A stretch of 64,000 bases of DNA from an uncultured Phycisphaerales bacterium (GCA_937868095.1 CALMLO010000028.1:105367-169366), one strand, 5' to 3'; counted from the stretch's first letter, positions 1 to 9,233 are shown. The notes: generated by a model not told the origin, from the sequence alone. Program-made: numbers and translations.

Positions 1-416
1 AGTTCTTCCCCAGCCCGCTCCTTGGTGAGAGTGCCCATTACATAGATAAATGTTTTGCGGGCCTGTCGGCCCATGCGATGGACAAATTCGACATTGGTGG
101 CATTATCGATCGGAGGATTTGTATTGGGCATGCACACAACGGACGTAAAGCCCCCGGCCACAGCCGCCGAGGAGCCGGAAGCGATGGTTTCTTCTTCTTC
201 ATCGCCGGGCTCCCGGAAATGCACATGCAGGTCAATCAAGCCGGGAGATACAATCTTTCCGGTGGCATCAATGACCACGTCGGCTTTCTGGGAAACACGG
301 CCGATTTGGGCCACTTTCCCGTCAACCGCAAGCAAATCGGTGATTTGATCGACCCCATGGGCCGGATCGATGAGCCGTCCGTTCCGAATCAGAATAGAGG
401 GAGTCGTTTCTTTCAT
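1..416 (-). CDS. pyrC: Dihydroorotase, N-terminal part (runs off left edge)
   Basis: Dihydroorotase closes carbamoyl-aspartate to dihydroorotate, step 3 of de novo pyrimidine synthesis, in the cytoplasm. I translated the minus strand from the ATG at 416-414; about 138 codons are in the window and the C-terminal two thirds lie beyond base 1. The visible part opens with [18 protein letters not shown], followed by the metal-binding stretch [12 protein letters not shown] (the HxH zinc ligands and substrate Arg) and then [15 protein letters not shown], both typical of the bacterial type I enzyme. Its ATG overlaps the pyrB stop by 4 bases (ATGA), so the two are translationally coupled. Family assignment is firm; whether the whole gene is intact cannot be judged. 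Confidence 0.93.
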   Translation of the reverse strand, partial: MKETTPSILIRNGRLIDPAHGVDQITDLLAVDGKVAQIGRVSQKADVVIDATGKIVSPGLIDLHVHFREPGDEEEETIASGSSAAVAGGFTSVVCMPNTNPPIDNATNVEFVHRMGRQARKTFIYVMGTLTKERAGEE

Positions 417-1378
417 ACCTGAAAATCCTTGGCTTCAAGAACGGCGGCCTGATTGACAAGGAACAGCACGGCCATCCGAATAGCCAGACCGTTGGAGACC
501 TGACGGAGGATAACGCTGTTAGGGCCGTCGGCAACTTCCGATTCAATTTCTACGCCGCGATTGAGAGGCCCCGGATGCATCACAAGAATATCGGGCTTGG
601 CTTTTTGAAGCCGTTCGACCGTCAGTCCGTAAAAGTGTGAATATTCGCGAACAGAAGGAAAGAGATTGCTGCCGAGCCGCTCAAACTGAATACGAAGCAT
701 ATTGATGACATCCAGTTTGTCAAGAACCGCATCCAGACTGTAGGAGACCTGAACAGGCAGTTTCTGAATCTGGGCGGGCATCAGGGTGGACGGCCCGATC
801 AGAATGACTTCAGCGCCCAGTTTTGTCAGAGCATAAATGTTGCTGCGGGCAACGCGGGAATGGGCAATGTCGCCGACGATGCCGACCTTCAGCCCCTCGA
901 GGGTTCCCTTGATTTGCCGAATCGTATAGACGTCCAGCAGGGCCTGGGTGGGGTGTTCGTGAAAGCCGTCGCCGGCGTTAATGACACACGCCTTGATGGA
1001 GCGGCTGAGCAGATGGGGAGCCCCGCCGGCACTGTGTCGAATGACCACAATATCCACGCCCATCGCCTCAAGATTGCGGGCCGTGTCAATGAGGGTTTCG
1101 CCTTTGTTGACGGAACTGGAGGTCTTCGTGAACTCAATCACATCGGCACTGAGCCGGCTGGCGGCCAGTGTGAAACTGTTGCGGGTGCGGGTGCTGTCTT
1201 CAAAGAACATGTTGACAACAACTTTCCCGCGAAGAGCCGGCGCTTTCTTGATGGAGCGGGTACTGAATTCTTCAAAGCCGCGGGCGGTATCCAGAATAAA
1301 TTCGATTTCTTCTCGGCTGAGGTCCCGAAGGCCGATGAGATGCTTTCGACGCCACTGGAAATCCGTTTTCTGGCTCAC
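413..1378 (-). CDS. pyrB: Aspartate carbamoyltransferase catalytic subunit
   Basis: Catalyses carbamoyl phosphate + L-aspartate to N-carbamoyl-aspartate, the committed pyrimidine step. The 321-residue length is normal for the catalytic chain. The carbamoyl-phosphate loop STRTRNSF (about residues 62-69), HPTQALLD (about 142-149) and HPGPLNRG near residue 267 are all intact. It sits between pyrR (4-base gap) and pyrC (4-base overlap) on the same strand, so it is the middle gene of a pyrRBC operon. No pyrI regulatory-chain gene is visible next to it, so allosteric control by that subunit is unlikely to be encoded here. Confidence 0.96.
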   Translation of the reverse strand: MSQKTDFQWRRKHLIGLRDLSREEIEFILDTARGFEEFSTRSIKKAPALRGKVVVNMFFEDSTRTRNSFTLAASRLSADVIEFTKTSSSVNKGETLIDTARNLEAMGVDIVVIRHSAGGAPHLLSRSIKACVINAGDGFHEHPTQALLDVYTIRQIKGTLEGLKVGIVGDIAHSRVARSNIYALTKLGAEVILIGPSTLMPAQIQKLPVQVSYSLDAVLDKLDVINMLRIQFERLGSNLFPSVREYSHFYGLTVERLQKAKPDILVMHPGPLNRGVEIESEVADGPNSVILRQVSNGLAIRMAVLFLVNQAAVLEAKDFQV

Positions 1379-1382
1379 AAGC

Positions 1383-1910
1383 TCACTCGACGATAACCTG
1401 TTCGATTTGATCGGTTTCTTTCAAGAGAACCTGAACACGTTCATTGGGTCCGACATCCGCCCGGATGCCGACATAATCAGCCCGAATCGGCAATTCCCGA
1501 CTGCCCCGATCGACCAGAACGGCCAGTCGGATGGCTTTGGGTCTGCCTAAATCCGTCAGCGCATCCATCGCGGCCCGCACGGAACGGCCGGTGTGAAGCA
1601 CATCGTCCACCAGCAAAACGGTGGTCTGGTGAATGTCAAAATCGATTTCTGTGGTGCGAACCTGGGCGGGGATGGCCTTTTGTGGGTCGTGAATATCGTC
1701 TCGGTAAAGGGTGATATCCAGCGTCCCGCAGGGAATTTCCTTGTCGAGAAGTTTACTCAAACGCTGGCGAAGCCGCTGGGCAAGAATTTCTCCGCGGCTG
1801 CGAATCCCGATAATTACTAAATTATTGTTAGAACCAAGGTCGGAAGCAATTTCTTGACTGATAGTATCCAGTATTTCGCTTATTTGCCTTTCATCAAGCA
1901 GTATTTTCAT
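1383..1910 (-). CDS. pyrR: PyrR: pyrimidine operon regulator / uracil phosphoribosyltransferase
   Basis: 175 residues with the PRPP-binding motif [13 protein letters not shown] at residues 98-110 and the PyrR-typical stretch [11 protein letters not shown] at 62-72. In Firmicutes PyrR binds pyr mRNA to cause attenuation and also converts uracil + PRPP to UMP. It is the first gene of the operon, with a sigma-70-like promoter just upstream. The leader between that promoter and the ATG is only about 55 bases and I see no terminator/antiterminator pair in it, so classical attenuation at this position is not supported. The protein may act mainly as a uracil phosphoribosyltransferase or regulate another site. 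Confidence 0.93.
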   Translation of the reverse strand: MKILLDERQISEILDTISQEIASDLGSNNNLVIIGIRSRGEILAQRLRQRLSKLLDKEIPCGTLDITLYRDDIHDPQKAIPAQVRTTEIDFDIHQTTVLLVDDVLHTGRSVRAAMDALTDLGRPKAIRLAVLVDRGSRELPIRADYVGIRADVGPNERVQVLLKETDQIEQVIVE

Positions 1911-1968
1911 TGGAACCCTTCTTATAGTTAGGGTTTAACTGTTCGACTTTTGTTTTGTATCGGACGTG

Positions 1969-1997
1969 ACTATAGCACATCCGCATCCGCAAGGCAA
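1969..1997 (-). promoter_or_regulatory. Sigma-70-like promoter of the pyrRBC operon
   Basis: On the minus strand TTGCCT (1997-1992), a 17-base spacer and TATAGT (1974-1969) lie 59 bases upstream of the pyrR ATG. Predicted from consensus only. Confidence 0.6.
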
Positions 1998-2071
1998 GAA
2001 ATTCCCTGAACTTGAGACAGGTTTGGAGTTTTATCGGATGTTTTGTGTCAACGATGGAAAGAATGAAAAAG

Positions 2072-2101
2072 TTGCAGTCCTTCCGTCGATTATGGTAAAA
2101 T
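2072..2101 (+). promoter_or_regulatory. Sigma-70-like promoter before the S8 peptidase-like gene
   Basis: TTGCAG (2072-2077), an 18-base spacer ending in TGG, and TAAAAT (2096-2101). It is divergent from the pyr promoter about 75 bases away and lies 43 bases before the ATG at 2145. Consensus match only. Confidence 0.45.
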
Positions 2102-2144
2102 AAAGTACTTGACTGCAAGTAGAAAGCGATTTTCCGGAATAAGG

Positions 2145-3914
2145 ATGTCCAGAAAAATCATAAACTCTGGCTGGTTGGCATTGCTGGCGATGGGGTGGGC
2201 GGTTGCCGCCTCTGCATCGCAGGAAAGGGCTTCGGATGTGCCTGTCCAGCCGGCATCCTTCGCCTATTGCGGGGTGCGGGATTTGCAGCAGGCAGAGCCC
2301 AATCTGACCGGCTTGGATGTCTCCATTGCGGCGGTTTGCCGCTCCATGACCTATGTCGGCGGCCTTCCTCAGGAGGATTACCGCTTTAATATGGTTCACC
2401 AAAGTCTTCGCGGCGGGCGGGTCTTTTTTGAAGATGGCTCCGAAGGGTTTTACGGCCTTTCCCCTCACGCAACGGCTGTCGGCGGGATTTTAATCGGCCT
2501 GGATTTTTATGGCGAGCATCCGCTGACGGGACCGTTTGTTTATAAAGGGGTTTGTCCCGATGCCGCTGTTGAAGTTTTTGAGTTTTGGCGGTTTGTGAGT
2601 TTGACGGTTTTTGGAGGTAAGACCTTTTCCTCCGATATTCTCACGCTGAGTTTGGGTGAGTTTTATGAAGATTGGTGGACGCGGGGGATAGAGCGTCTGG
2701 CTCAGAAAACGGGAACACTCGTAGTGGCATCGGTTGGAAATGGCCTTCGGGTATCGGAGCGGCTTTTGTATCCGGCTGGTGGCGCCAATGTCCTGGCGGT
2801 AGGAGTGGTTCAAGCTCAAATAGAACCGAATGGGGAGCCGAGTTTGACATCCTTTTCCCTCCCGAATCGGCAGATTTCAAGTTTCGGCCCAACCGCTGAA
2901 GGCCGCTGCAAACCAGACCTTGTGGCGCCCGGCCGTGCCTTGGTGCCGGCGGCCTATGATGCCGGAACGTATGAGATAGCCGGCGATTATTCCAGTCTGG
3001 CAGCCCCCGTCGTCTCCGGAACAGCAGCACTGCTTTTGCAGAAGGTCTATCAAACACCCCTGCTGGCAGAGCGGATGAGGCAGGAAACAAGAAATAGCGT
3101 ATTAAAGGCAATCCTGATGACTTCTGCTCAGAAATTGCCCTGGTGGCATAAAGGCGGACCCGGCAAAGAAGATGATTCGCTCGTGCCGCTGGATTGGCTG
3201 CAAGGGGCCGGCCTTTTGGATGCCAAAGAGGCCTATGTTCTTTTAACGGAAGGGGCCCGACCGGAGGAGGGCGGCTTGAAGGGTTGGGATAGTCCGATTC
3301 TTGATTCAGAACATCCGGAGGTGGTCTATCCGATTTTTGTACCGGCCGGACAAGGCGGCTGGTTAACCGCGACGGCAGTTTGGAACCGTTCCTTTGAGGA
3401 ACAATTCCCGTTTCGTCCTTTGAAGGAAGAAGATAGGGATTTACGTCTGGAACTTTGGGCGGTCGGGCCGAACCTGCCGGAGCCGGTTTTGCTGGATTTC
3501 TCCGACAGCCCGCTCGATACAGTCGAACATCTTTATGTCCGGCTGCCTGAGACATATACTTCCTATGAATTGGTTCTCCGCTTCAGCCAACCCCAAGCAA
3601 CCTTAAACCGCCGGCAGCAGTTGGCGGGGCTGGCGTGGTCGGTCGGCCCCGACAAGGCAGCGGACAATCCCTGGTGGTATGACCTGAATGAAGATGGGAA
3701 AATCGACCAAATCGATAAGAGTATTTCCTTCATTTTCGACCAGGGTCGGGCGGAAATTCTTGCGGATTCTTCCCTCTCTTCCCAACTGGAGCTCGGTCCG
3801 GAGCGAGTTGAACTGCTCAGTCGACAGTGGCAGGATTGGCGTCCTTATTTAAGATTATGGAATGAGCCGGAAGAAGAGAAATTTTCTCCGTTTATTCCTG
3901 GAAGCGAAAACTGA
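2145..3914 (+). CDS. Secreted subtilisin-like (S8) protein with a degenerate catalytic triad
   Basis: About 589 residues. I chose the ATG at 2145 because it puts a signal peptide (MSRKIINSGWLALLAMGWAVAASAS) at the N-terminus; the frame is open upstream to a TTG at 2109. The His motif reads SPHATAVGGIL (HGTHVAGI in active enzymes), the oxyanion Asn is in VVASVGNG, and the Ser motif YSSLAAPVVSGTAALL keeps Ser. The Asp position, VSIAAVCRS about 38 residues before the His, shows no Asp, so the triad looks incomplete. A stretch near the C-terminus, DLNEDGKIDQID, resembles an EF-hand calcium loop. The gene converges with the agmatinase gene and overlaps its end by 23 bases. Either a pseudoprotease or a divergent S8 subfamily; substrate unknown. 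Confidence 0.75.
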   Translation: MSRKIINSGWLALLAMGWAVAASASQERASDVPVQPASFAYCGVRDLQQAEPNLTGLDVSIAAVCRSMTYVGGLPQEDYRFNMVHQSLRGGRVFFEDGSEGFYGLSPHATAVGGILIGLDFYGEHPLTGPFVYKGVCPDAAVEVFEFWRFVSLTVFGGKTFSSDILTLSLGEFYEDWWTRGIERLAQKTGTLVVASVGNGLRVSERLLYPAGGANVLAVGVVQAQIEPNGEPSLTSFSLPNRQISSFGPTAEGRCKPDLVAPGRALVPAAYDAGTYEIAGDYSSLAAPVVSGTAALLLQKVYQTPLLAERMRQETRNSVLKAILMTSAQKLPWWHKGGPGKEDDSLVPLDWLQGAGLLDAKEAYVLLTEGARPEEGGLKGWDSPILDSEHPEVVYPIFVPAGQGGWLTATAVWNRSFEEQFPFRPLKEEDRDLRLELWAVGPNLPEPVLLDFSDSPLDTVEHLYVRLPETYTSYELVLRFSQPQATLNRRQQLAGLAWSVGPDKAADNPWWYDLNEDGKIDQIDKSISFIFDQGRAEILADSSLSSQLELGPERVELLSRQWQDWRPYLRLWNEPEEEKFSPFIPGSEN

Positions 3915-4755
3915 GGGTTTGATAAATCAATTTAGCCGCCAGAAAATCACATGCCCAAAAGGGTTCTCGCGGGCACAATTCGACAACATCCATCCCAATC
4001 AGTCTCCGGCTCCGGCATAACTGTTCAATCAGTGAAATCACTTCATACCAGCCCAGTCCGCCCGGTTCCGGGGTTCCGGTGGCGGGCATAATCGATGGGT
4101 CAAATACATCCAGGTCTATCGTCAGATAGACATTTTCCGTCAGCAGAGAAAGAAGTTTGCCAATCCAGCCCCGCTGAGTATCCGCCGCAATTTCGTGGGC
4201 AAAGAAAACCCGGCTTCTGTCGAGAGCCGATTGTTCGCAGGTGTCCATACTTCGAATGCCCGCCTGAACAATAGGCCCGCATTCCTTGGCTCGAGCCATG
4301 ACGCAGGCATGATTGAAGGCGGAGCCCTCATATTCGGCACGCAAATCCGCGTGGGCATCCAGTTGAAGGATTGTCAGATTCGGAAAAGCCATGGCGGCGG
4401 CCTGAATCGCCCCAATACTTACCGAATGTTCCCCTCCCAGCACCACCGGAAATTTGTTCTTCTGAAAATAGCCGAGCATCCGTCGGCGGACGTGCTCGAC
4501 CATGGCTTCAGGGGTTGAAAAACCCTCCGCTGGTAGGTCTGTAAAAATCCCTTTCCGAAATACTTCTGAATTGGTGAGAATGTCGTAAAATTCAAGATTC
4601 CGTGATGCTTTCAGAATAGCTGGCGGTCCCTGGTCGGCGCCTTTGACCCACGTGCTGGTCTGGTCATAGGAAACCGGAAGAATAACAATTTGAGCGGTTT
4701 CAAAACGGGTGTATTGCGGCTCGAAATCACCGAAAGGAGGGTAGGATTCCATCAT
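3892..4755 (-). CDS. speB: Agmatinase / ureohydrolase family protein
   Basis: Hydrolyses agmatine to putrescine and urea. The family's manganese-binding motifs are all present: GGEHS, LDAHADLR and TIDLDVFDP. I start at the ATG at 4755, preceded at good distance by GGAAGGAGA; the frame is open upstream to 4806 but those 17 residues (MGPASANP...) show no family similarity. That gives 287 residues, normal for the family. The upstream same-strand gene encodes an arginine decarboxylase making agmatine, which supports agmatinase over arginase or formimidoylglutamase. The last 23 bases overlap the convergent S8 gene. Confidence 0.88.
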   Translation of the reverse strand: MMESYPPFGDFEPQYTRFETAQIVILPVSYDQTSTWVKGADQGPPAILKASRNLEFYDILTNSEVFRKGIFTDLPAEGFSTPEAMVEHVRRRMLGYFQKNKFPVVLGGEHSVSIGAIQAAAMAFPNLTILQLDAHADLRAEYEGSAFNHACVMARAKECGPIVQAGIRSMDTCEQSALDRSRVFFAHEIAADTQRGWIGKLLSLLTENVYLTIDLDVFDPSIMPATGTPEPGGLGWYEVISLIEQLCRSRRLIGMDVVELCPREPFWACDFLAAKLIYQTLSFRFQE

Positions 4756-4839
4756 TTTTGCATCTCCTTCCCAAAAGCAAAGGGGATTTGCGGACGCTGG
4801 TCCCAAATCCCCTCTGGTTGGCGAAATTTATGCGCAATG

Positions 4840-5391
4840 TTAGTCAAAAAGGAAAACGGCAATAGCAACCGTAGTTGTCCACAAATCCCGCACACCGCGA
4901 GCAGTCTGGGTGATATTGGTTGTTTTAATAAAAAGGCCGCTGGATTTATACGCCTGTTCCTTTTCGGACCACGCCTTGTCCGGATCCACTTCATAGCCGA
5001 GTGTAGTTCCGAGCATGCCGGCTGCCAGGTCTTCTGCCATGTCTGCGGCTTCCCGCTTGTTCATTCCATGGCCGTGCACTTCGCTCAAATAACCCCATTT
5101 GCTCTTCTCTTTGGGGATGGCAACGCCGATGGAAGAGGCAATCAGCCGGCCGTGCTCATTGGTATCGCAACGCGCCAGAACGCAGAAACTGAATGCCCCG
5201 GGAACAAGAAGCTTCAGCCCTTCATTTCGGCTGATAATCTTGCAAAATGGCGGTAAAATCGAGGATACCTGCACCAGGTTCTGCTGGGCCACCCCTGCGT
5301 CTCGAAGGGCCTCTTCAAAGGATTTCAGCTGGTATTTATGCCGGCCGACCCCGTTGGTCAAAAACATCCTCGTTGCTACCAGATTACGCAT
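4840..5391 (-). CDS. Pyruvoyl-dependent arginine decarboxylase
   Basis: Converts arginine to agmatine with a covalently bound pyruvoyl group made by self-cleavage. The 183-residue protein contains QVSSILPP; cleavage between Ser43 and Ser44 would create the pyruvoyl-bearing chain, as in the archaeal/chlamydial PvlArgDC family. Other family landmarks are MRNLVATRMFLTNGVG at the start and WGYLSEVHG. I use the ATG at 5391 (GGAGAG upstream); an open extension to 5541 has no family similarity. It lies 84 bases upstream of the agmatinase gene on the same strand, so the pair forms a two-step arginine-to-putrescine route, and has its own predicted promoter. Confidence 0.9.
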   Translation of the reverse strand: MRNLVATRMFLTNGVGRHKYQLKSFEEALRDAGVAQQNLVQVSSILPPFCKIISRNEGLKLLVPGAFSFCVLARCDTNEHGRLIASSIGVAIPKEKSKWGYLSEVHGHGMNKREAADMAEDLAAGMLGTTLGYEVDPDKAWSEKEQAYKSSGLFIKTTNITQTARGVRDLWTTTVAIAVFLFD

Positions 5392-5444
5392 ACCCGTACT
5401 CTCCAGGAATGAATGTCTACTCTTTTCTTTATGGAATTGGAGAA

Positions 5445-5472
5445 ATTTTATCCCTCGTGTAAACGGGGGCAA
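5445..5472 (-). promoter_or_regulatory. Sigma-70-like promoter of arginine decarboxylase-agmatinase genes
   Basis: Minus-strand TTGCCC (5472-5467), 16-base spacer, TAAAAT (5450-5445), about 54 bases before the ATG at 5391. Consensus match only. Confidence 0.45.
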
Positions 5473-5592
5473 GAAAAAAATTTCAAAATCTATAACTCGA
5501 ACAGAACAGGATATACGAGAGAGACAATTAACCGAAGGCAACTGTCGAAGAAAAGGCCGAAAAGGGGAAAATGTGTTTTTTTAGAAAACCTG

Positions 5593-5620
5593 TTGCGATT
5601 TGCAGAGAACATTCTATAAT
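5593..5620 (+). promoter_or_regulatory. Sigma-70-like promoter of the DksA/TraR-like gene
   Basis: TTGCGA (5593-5598), 16-base spacer and a perfect TATAAT (5615-5620), about 100 bases upstream of the ATG at 5722. Confidence 0.55.
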
Positions 5621-5721
5621 TCCCGCCGTTAACTTTGAAGGGGTTGGCTTTGTAAAACCGCCGAATATCGGGATTGACGGCGGGTGGTCCGCCCGCTGGC
5701 TCAAAATGCAGGAAGGAAAGC

Positions 5722-6276
5722 ATGGAGAAAAAGAAGGCGAAAAAACTGAGTGAGCGCGAGCTGAAACGCTACAAGGAACTGCTGCTCGAAAAGCAGAAGG
5801 AAGTTTTGGCCGACCTGGAGGCCATCGAGCAGAATATGTTTCAGGACGGAGGGGAAATTTCGAGTATGCCGGTCCATTTGGCGGATATCGGAACAGATAA
5901 TTTTGAACAGGAGTTCAGTTTGGGGCTGATGCAGGAAGCCAAACGGACTCTCCTGGAAATTCAGCAAGCCCTCAAACGGATTGAAGACGGCACATTCGGT
6001 ATTTGCGAAGGATTAGGGATACCCATTGAAAAAGAGCGGCTGGAAGCGATCCCTTGGACGCGGTACAGTTTGGAATATGCCCGAAAGAAGGAAAAAGAAA
6101 CCGGCCCGGGTTTTGTAAAGCGGCGGCCTATCGACATTGATCGCGAAAGTGATTTTGAGGAAGAAGAGCCGGAGGAAGAGGTAGAGGAAGTGGAAGAATT
6201 TGATGACGATGTCGCGATGGAGCCATTGGAGGACGAGGAAGAAGAGCCGGAAATGCCGGACGAGGATTTAGGATAA
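5722..6276 (+). CDS. DksA/TraR-like RNA polymerase-binding protein with lost zinc finger and acidic tail
   Basis: DksA-type proteins insert a coiled coil into the RNA polymerase secondary channel and tune initiation. This 184-residue protein has a long helical N-terminal half (residues 1-100, KELLLEKQKEVLADLEAIEQ), the DNFEQEFSLGLMQ stretch, and the DGTFGICEGLGIPIEKERLEAIPWTRY segment where a C4 zinc finger normally sits. Only one Cys remains, so zinc binding is improbable. After residue 145 comes a run rich in Glu and Asp to the end. The ATG at 5722 has AGGAAGGAAAG just upstream; an open extension to 5674 is disregarded. Role in transcription control is inferred from family. Confidence 0.8.
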   Translation: MEKKKAKKLSERELKRYKELLLEKQKEVLADLEAIEQNMFQDGGEISSMPVHLADIGTDNFEQEFSLGLMQEAKRTLLEIQQALKRIEDGTFGICEGLGIPIEKERLEAIPWTRYSLEYARKKEKETGPGFVKRRPIDIDRESDFEEEEPEEEVEEVEEFDDDVAMEPLEDEEEEPEMPDEDLG

Positions 6277-6323
6277 TCCTCTTTGCCTTCGTCATCGGCA
6301 TTGGGTTTGGGCAATTCCTGTTT

Positions 6324-9125
6324 TTACGGCTTAGAACCTTCAGACGGCGTTTGACGGCATCGGAGAGGGGCGATGGAGTCCAGCGGAGGAATTTGTTCTT
6401 TGTCGCCGGCAACCACAATGGTCATTCGGGACGGCTCCAGCGTTTCTCTCACCAGAGCCAGACAATCTTCCGCGGTGGCTGTGCGCACTGTTTCAAGTAA
6501 TTTATCCAGATAATCCCGCCCCAGATTTTGAGATTCCATCAGCCATAAATCCTCGGCGGTTTGCTGCGGAGTTTCCCGGGCCAGCAGAAAAGTGCCGGCG
6601 ATGTAGGTTTTGGTATTCTCCAGTTCGCTCGGTGAAGGCGGACGGTTGCGGAGGTCTTCGATCAGTTCAAAAATGGTCTCAAGGGCCTGGGGGACGGAAT
6701 CGTTTTTCGTAAAGGTCTGGATGATAAACGTACCCGCCTGATTGAATGCAGCATAGTTGCCCCAGATGCCGTAGGTCAGCCCCTTTTCGACGCGGACGAC
6801 CTGATTGAGGCGACTGTTGAAAGCCCCCCCAAAATAGCTGCTCACAATCCGGCTGATAAAATACTCCGGCTGCTGACGGCGGGTGATGCCGAGCTGCCCG
6901 ATACGAATCTGGGATTGCGAACTGCCCGGCAGGTCAACCGCACAGATATGCCGCGGTTCCATCGGCGGGATTTCAGGCAGACTCACACTCGGCAGGGGAC
7001 GGGAGTTTTCCCACTTGCCCAACCATTTTTGAGCCAGGGCGGCAGCCCGCTTCGGCTGGATATCGCCGGCGAAGATGAGAACGGCCTTTTCAGGACGGGC
7101 AAAATGCGCCCAGTAGGCAAACAAGTCCTCAGATGCCAGATGACGAAGGTTTTCGGGTTCCCCTTCGGGAGTTCGAGCATAGGGATGCTCCCCGAACAGT
7201 TCTTTGCGGAGCTGGCGATCGGCCTGATAGTCCGGCGATTGCTCCCGAACCATCAGAGAGGCAATTTGCCGCTGGCGAAGTTTTTCCAATTCTGTCTTGT
7301 CAAAAGTCGGATATCGGACTGCTTCCGCCAGCAGCCGGACGGCTTCTTCGACGTGACGGCTCAGACAGTCCGCCGAAATGATGCCGTCATCAAGGGAGGC
7401 CCGGCCGCTCAGGGTGATGGCCCGGTATTCAAGTTCTTCGGCCAGTTCGGCCTCTGTATAATGAGCCGTGCCTTTGGTAAGCATCGCGAAAGCCGTTGAA
7501 GCGGCGGCCGGCTTCTCTTCACACCACGCGCCGAAGGGAAGGCCGAGCATTACACTCACAAAAGGAACTTCATGGTTGGGCACCACCATAACTTTCAGGC
7601 CGTTATCAAGCCGATGCTCCGTATAGTGCGGGCTGATGTGGGTCGGCTGAATCGGTTGGATGGGGGGTTCTGCCGGAAAGTGAGCGGGACGTTTCTCGCC
7701 GGCCCTGCCGGGGGGCGGCGATTGCTCTTCACGAACCGCCGACACCGGTGCCTGCTCATCATCTTTTTTGCCGATATTGTTTTGGACAACCGAAACCGTC
7801 AGCTGGCGAGACTCCGTCAGATAAGTTTGGATAACGCGGCGGACATCCTCTGCTTTAACGGCCTGAATATCACGGAAGAGTTCATTGGCTTTGGAGGTCT
7901 GGCCGAGGATGAGTGCGGCTGTGCCGAGGAGTTCGGCTTTGCCCTCGATGGTCAGATTTTCGGCCACAACCTGCTTCAGAATCTTGTTGCGGGCTTTTTC
8001 AAGTTCTTTTTCAGGGATGCCCTCCTGAAGGATTTGGTTCAGCTCCGCGTGAATGCACGCAAATATCTGATTGGGCTCGCTGCCGTTGAGCATGGCACCG
8101 GCTGCAAAAACACCGTCCTGTTCGAGCGTGTAGGTCCACGCCGCAGCGTGGACGGCCGTTTGGGTTTCTGCAACCAATCGGCGGTAGAGCCGGCTGCTGT
8201 TTCCATCCCCTAAAATCGCAGCCAGAAAGTCGAGGGGCAATTCATCAGGATGGCCGTGGGGAACGGTTCGCCAGACAATGCCCGCCAGCGGGGCCGGCGC
8301 AAGTTCGTCATCAATGACCAGATGGCGGGGGCCAGCCGGCGGCGGCTCGCTAATGGACACGCAAGGGGGCTGCGGACGCGATTGAATCCAGCCAAGGTAC
8401 CGTTCAGCCAACTGCTGTGCCGTTTGATGTTTGACCGCGCCGACAATTACAAGCACAGCATTGTTGGGAATATAGTAGCGGTTCCAAAATTCGCGCATCT
8501 CCGCAGCACTGGCAGCCCGCAGATGAGCAATATTGCCGATAGGAGTCCACCGATAGGGATGAACTGTAAAAAGGGCGGCGGCTGCTTTTTTAAAGACGTT
8601 GCCGTAGGGCTCATTCTCTCCCATTCGCAGTTCTTCTTCAACAACCTTCCGTTCGGTATCCACCGCCTCCTGATCGATTTTAAGAAAGGCCATCCGTTCC
8701 GCTTCAAGCCAAAGGGCCAGCTCCATCTGCTCGGCGGGCAGCGTTTGCAGATAAACAGTTTTGTCAAAACTGGTATAGCCATTGGTGCGGGCTCCCACCC
8801 GCTGAAGCAGCCCGAAATGGTCCATCGGGCCGACACGGTCGGTCCCCTTGAACATCATATGCTCAAACATATGGGCAAATCCCTGCCGCGATGGGTCTTC
8901 ATTCTTGGAGCCGACATGATACCAGACCTGTACAGTGACAATGGGAGAGGAAAAGTCTTCCAGCGTCACGACTCTCAATCCGTTTGGAAGGGTGATTTCC
9001 TGAAAGTCAAACAGAATCTCGCCAGGGCCGGCGGAATGCTCCGAAAGAACTCGCTGCCGGCAGCCGGCTGACCCAAGCAGCAATCCTGCACAAAGAAGAC
9101 CGTAAGCAATAATTTTCTTGCTCAT
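6324..9125 (-). CDS. M16 (pitrilysin/insulinase) family zinc peptidase, two-unit lipoprotein
   Basis: 933 residues. The N-terminus is a lipoprotein signal with lipobox GSAGC (Cys22), so it should be membrane-anchored outside the cytoplasm. The first M16 unit carries the inverted zinc motif HMFEH (His85, Glu88, His89) followed by the downstream acidic VVEEELRM. The second unit, from about residue 500 (HYTEHRLDNGLKVMVVPNHEVPFVSVML), has no HxxEH at the equivalent place and is presumably the non-catalytic half; a proline-rich linker separates them. This active-plus-inactive tandem is the usual plan of bacterial M16 pairs fused in one chain. The gene converges with the DksA-like gene. Substrate unknown. 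Confidence 0.92.
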   Translation of the reverse strand: MSKKIIAYGLLCAGLLLGSAGCRQRVLSEHSAGPGEILFDFQEITLPNGLRVVTLEDFSSPIVTVQVWYHVGSKNEDPSRQGFAHMFEHMMFKGTDRVGPMDHFGLLQRVGARTNGYTSFDKTVYLQTLPAEQMELALWLEAERMAFLKIDQEAVDTERKVVEEELRMGENEPYGNVFKKAAAALFTVHPYRWTPIGNIAHLRAASAAEMREFWNRYYIPNNAVLVIVGAVKHQTAQQLAERYLGWIQSRPQPPCVSISEPPPAGPRHLVIDDELAPAPLAGIVWRTVPHGHPDELPLDFLAAILGDGNSSRLYRRLVAETQTAVHAAAWTYTLEQDGVFAAGAMLNGSEPNQIFACIHAELNQILQEGIPEKELEKARNKILKQVVAENLTIEGKAELLGTAALILGQTSKANELFRDIQAVKAEDVRRVIQTYLTESRQLTVSVVQNNIGKKDDEQAPVSAVREEQSPPPGRAGEKRPAHFPAEPPIQPIQPTHISPHYTEHRLDNGLKVMVVPNHEVPFVSVMLGLPFGAWCEEKPAAASTAFAMLTKGTAHYTEAELAEELEYRAITLSGRASLDDGIISADCLSRHVEEAVRLLAEAVRYPTFDKTELEKLRQRQIASLMVREQSPDYQADRQLRKELFGEHPYARTPEGEPENLRHLASEDLFAYWAHFARPEKAVLIFAGDIQPKRAAALAQKWLGKWENSRPLPSVSLPEIPPMEPRHICAVDLPGSSQSQIRIGQLGITRRQQPEYFISRIVSSYFGGAFNSRLNQVVRVEKGLTYGIWGNYAAFNQAGTFIIQTFTKNDSVPQALETIFELIEDLRNRPPSPSELENTKTYIAGTFLLARETPQQTAEDLWLMESQNLGRDYLDKLLETVRTATAEDCLALVRETLEPSRMTIVVAGDKEQIPPLDSIAPLRCRQTPSEGSKP

Positions 9126-9233
9126 TTCTTATTTCCTTTTGCTGAATCGGCCTCTGTTTATAGCCGATGGGGAAAAATGGGTCAAGTTTTTTCACCGGCT
9201 GCTTGGCCGGAGAAGGCCGGCGGACTCGACAAT

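Larger units (their letters stand above)
5392..5721 (+). other. Divergent intergenic region (330 bp)
   Basis: No gene seen. It holds outward-facing promoter candidates for the arginine decarboxylase (minus) and the DksA-like gene (plus) and is richer in A+T than its neighbours. Confidence 0.6.

Noticed and set aside
1911..2108. PyrR attenuator
   Set aside because: No terminator hairpin with T-run or PyrR-loop-like sequence in the short leader.
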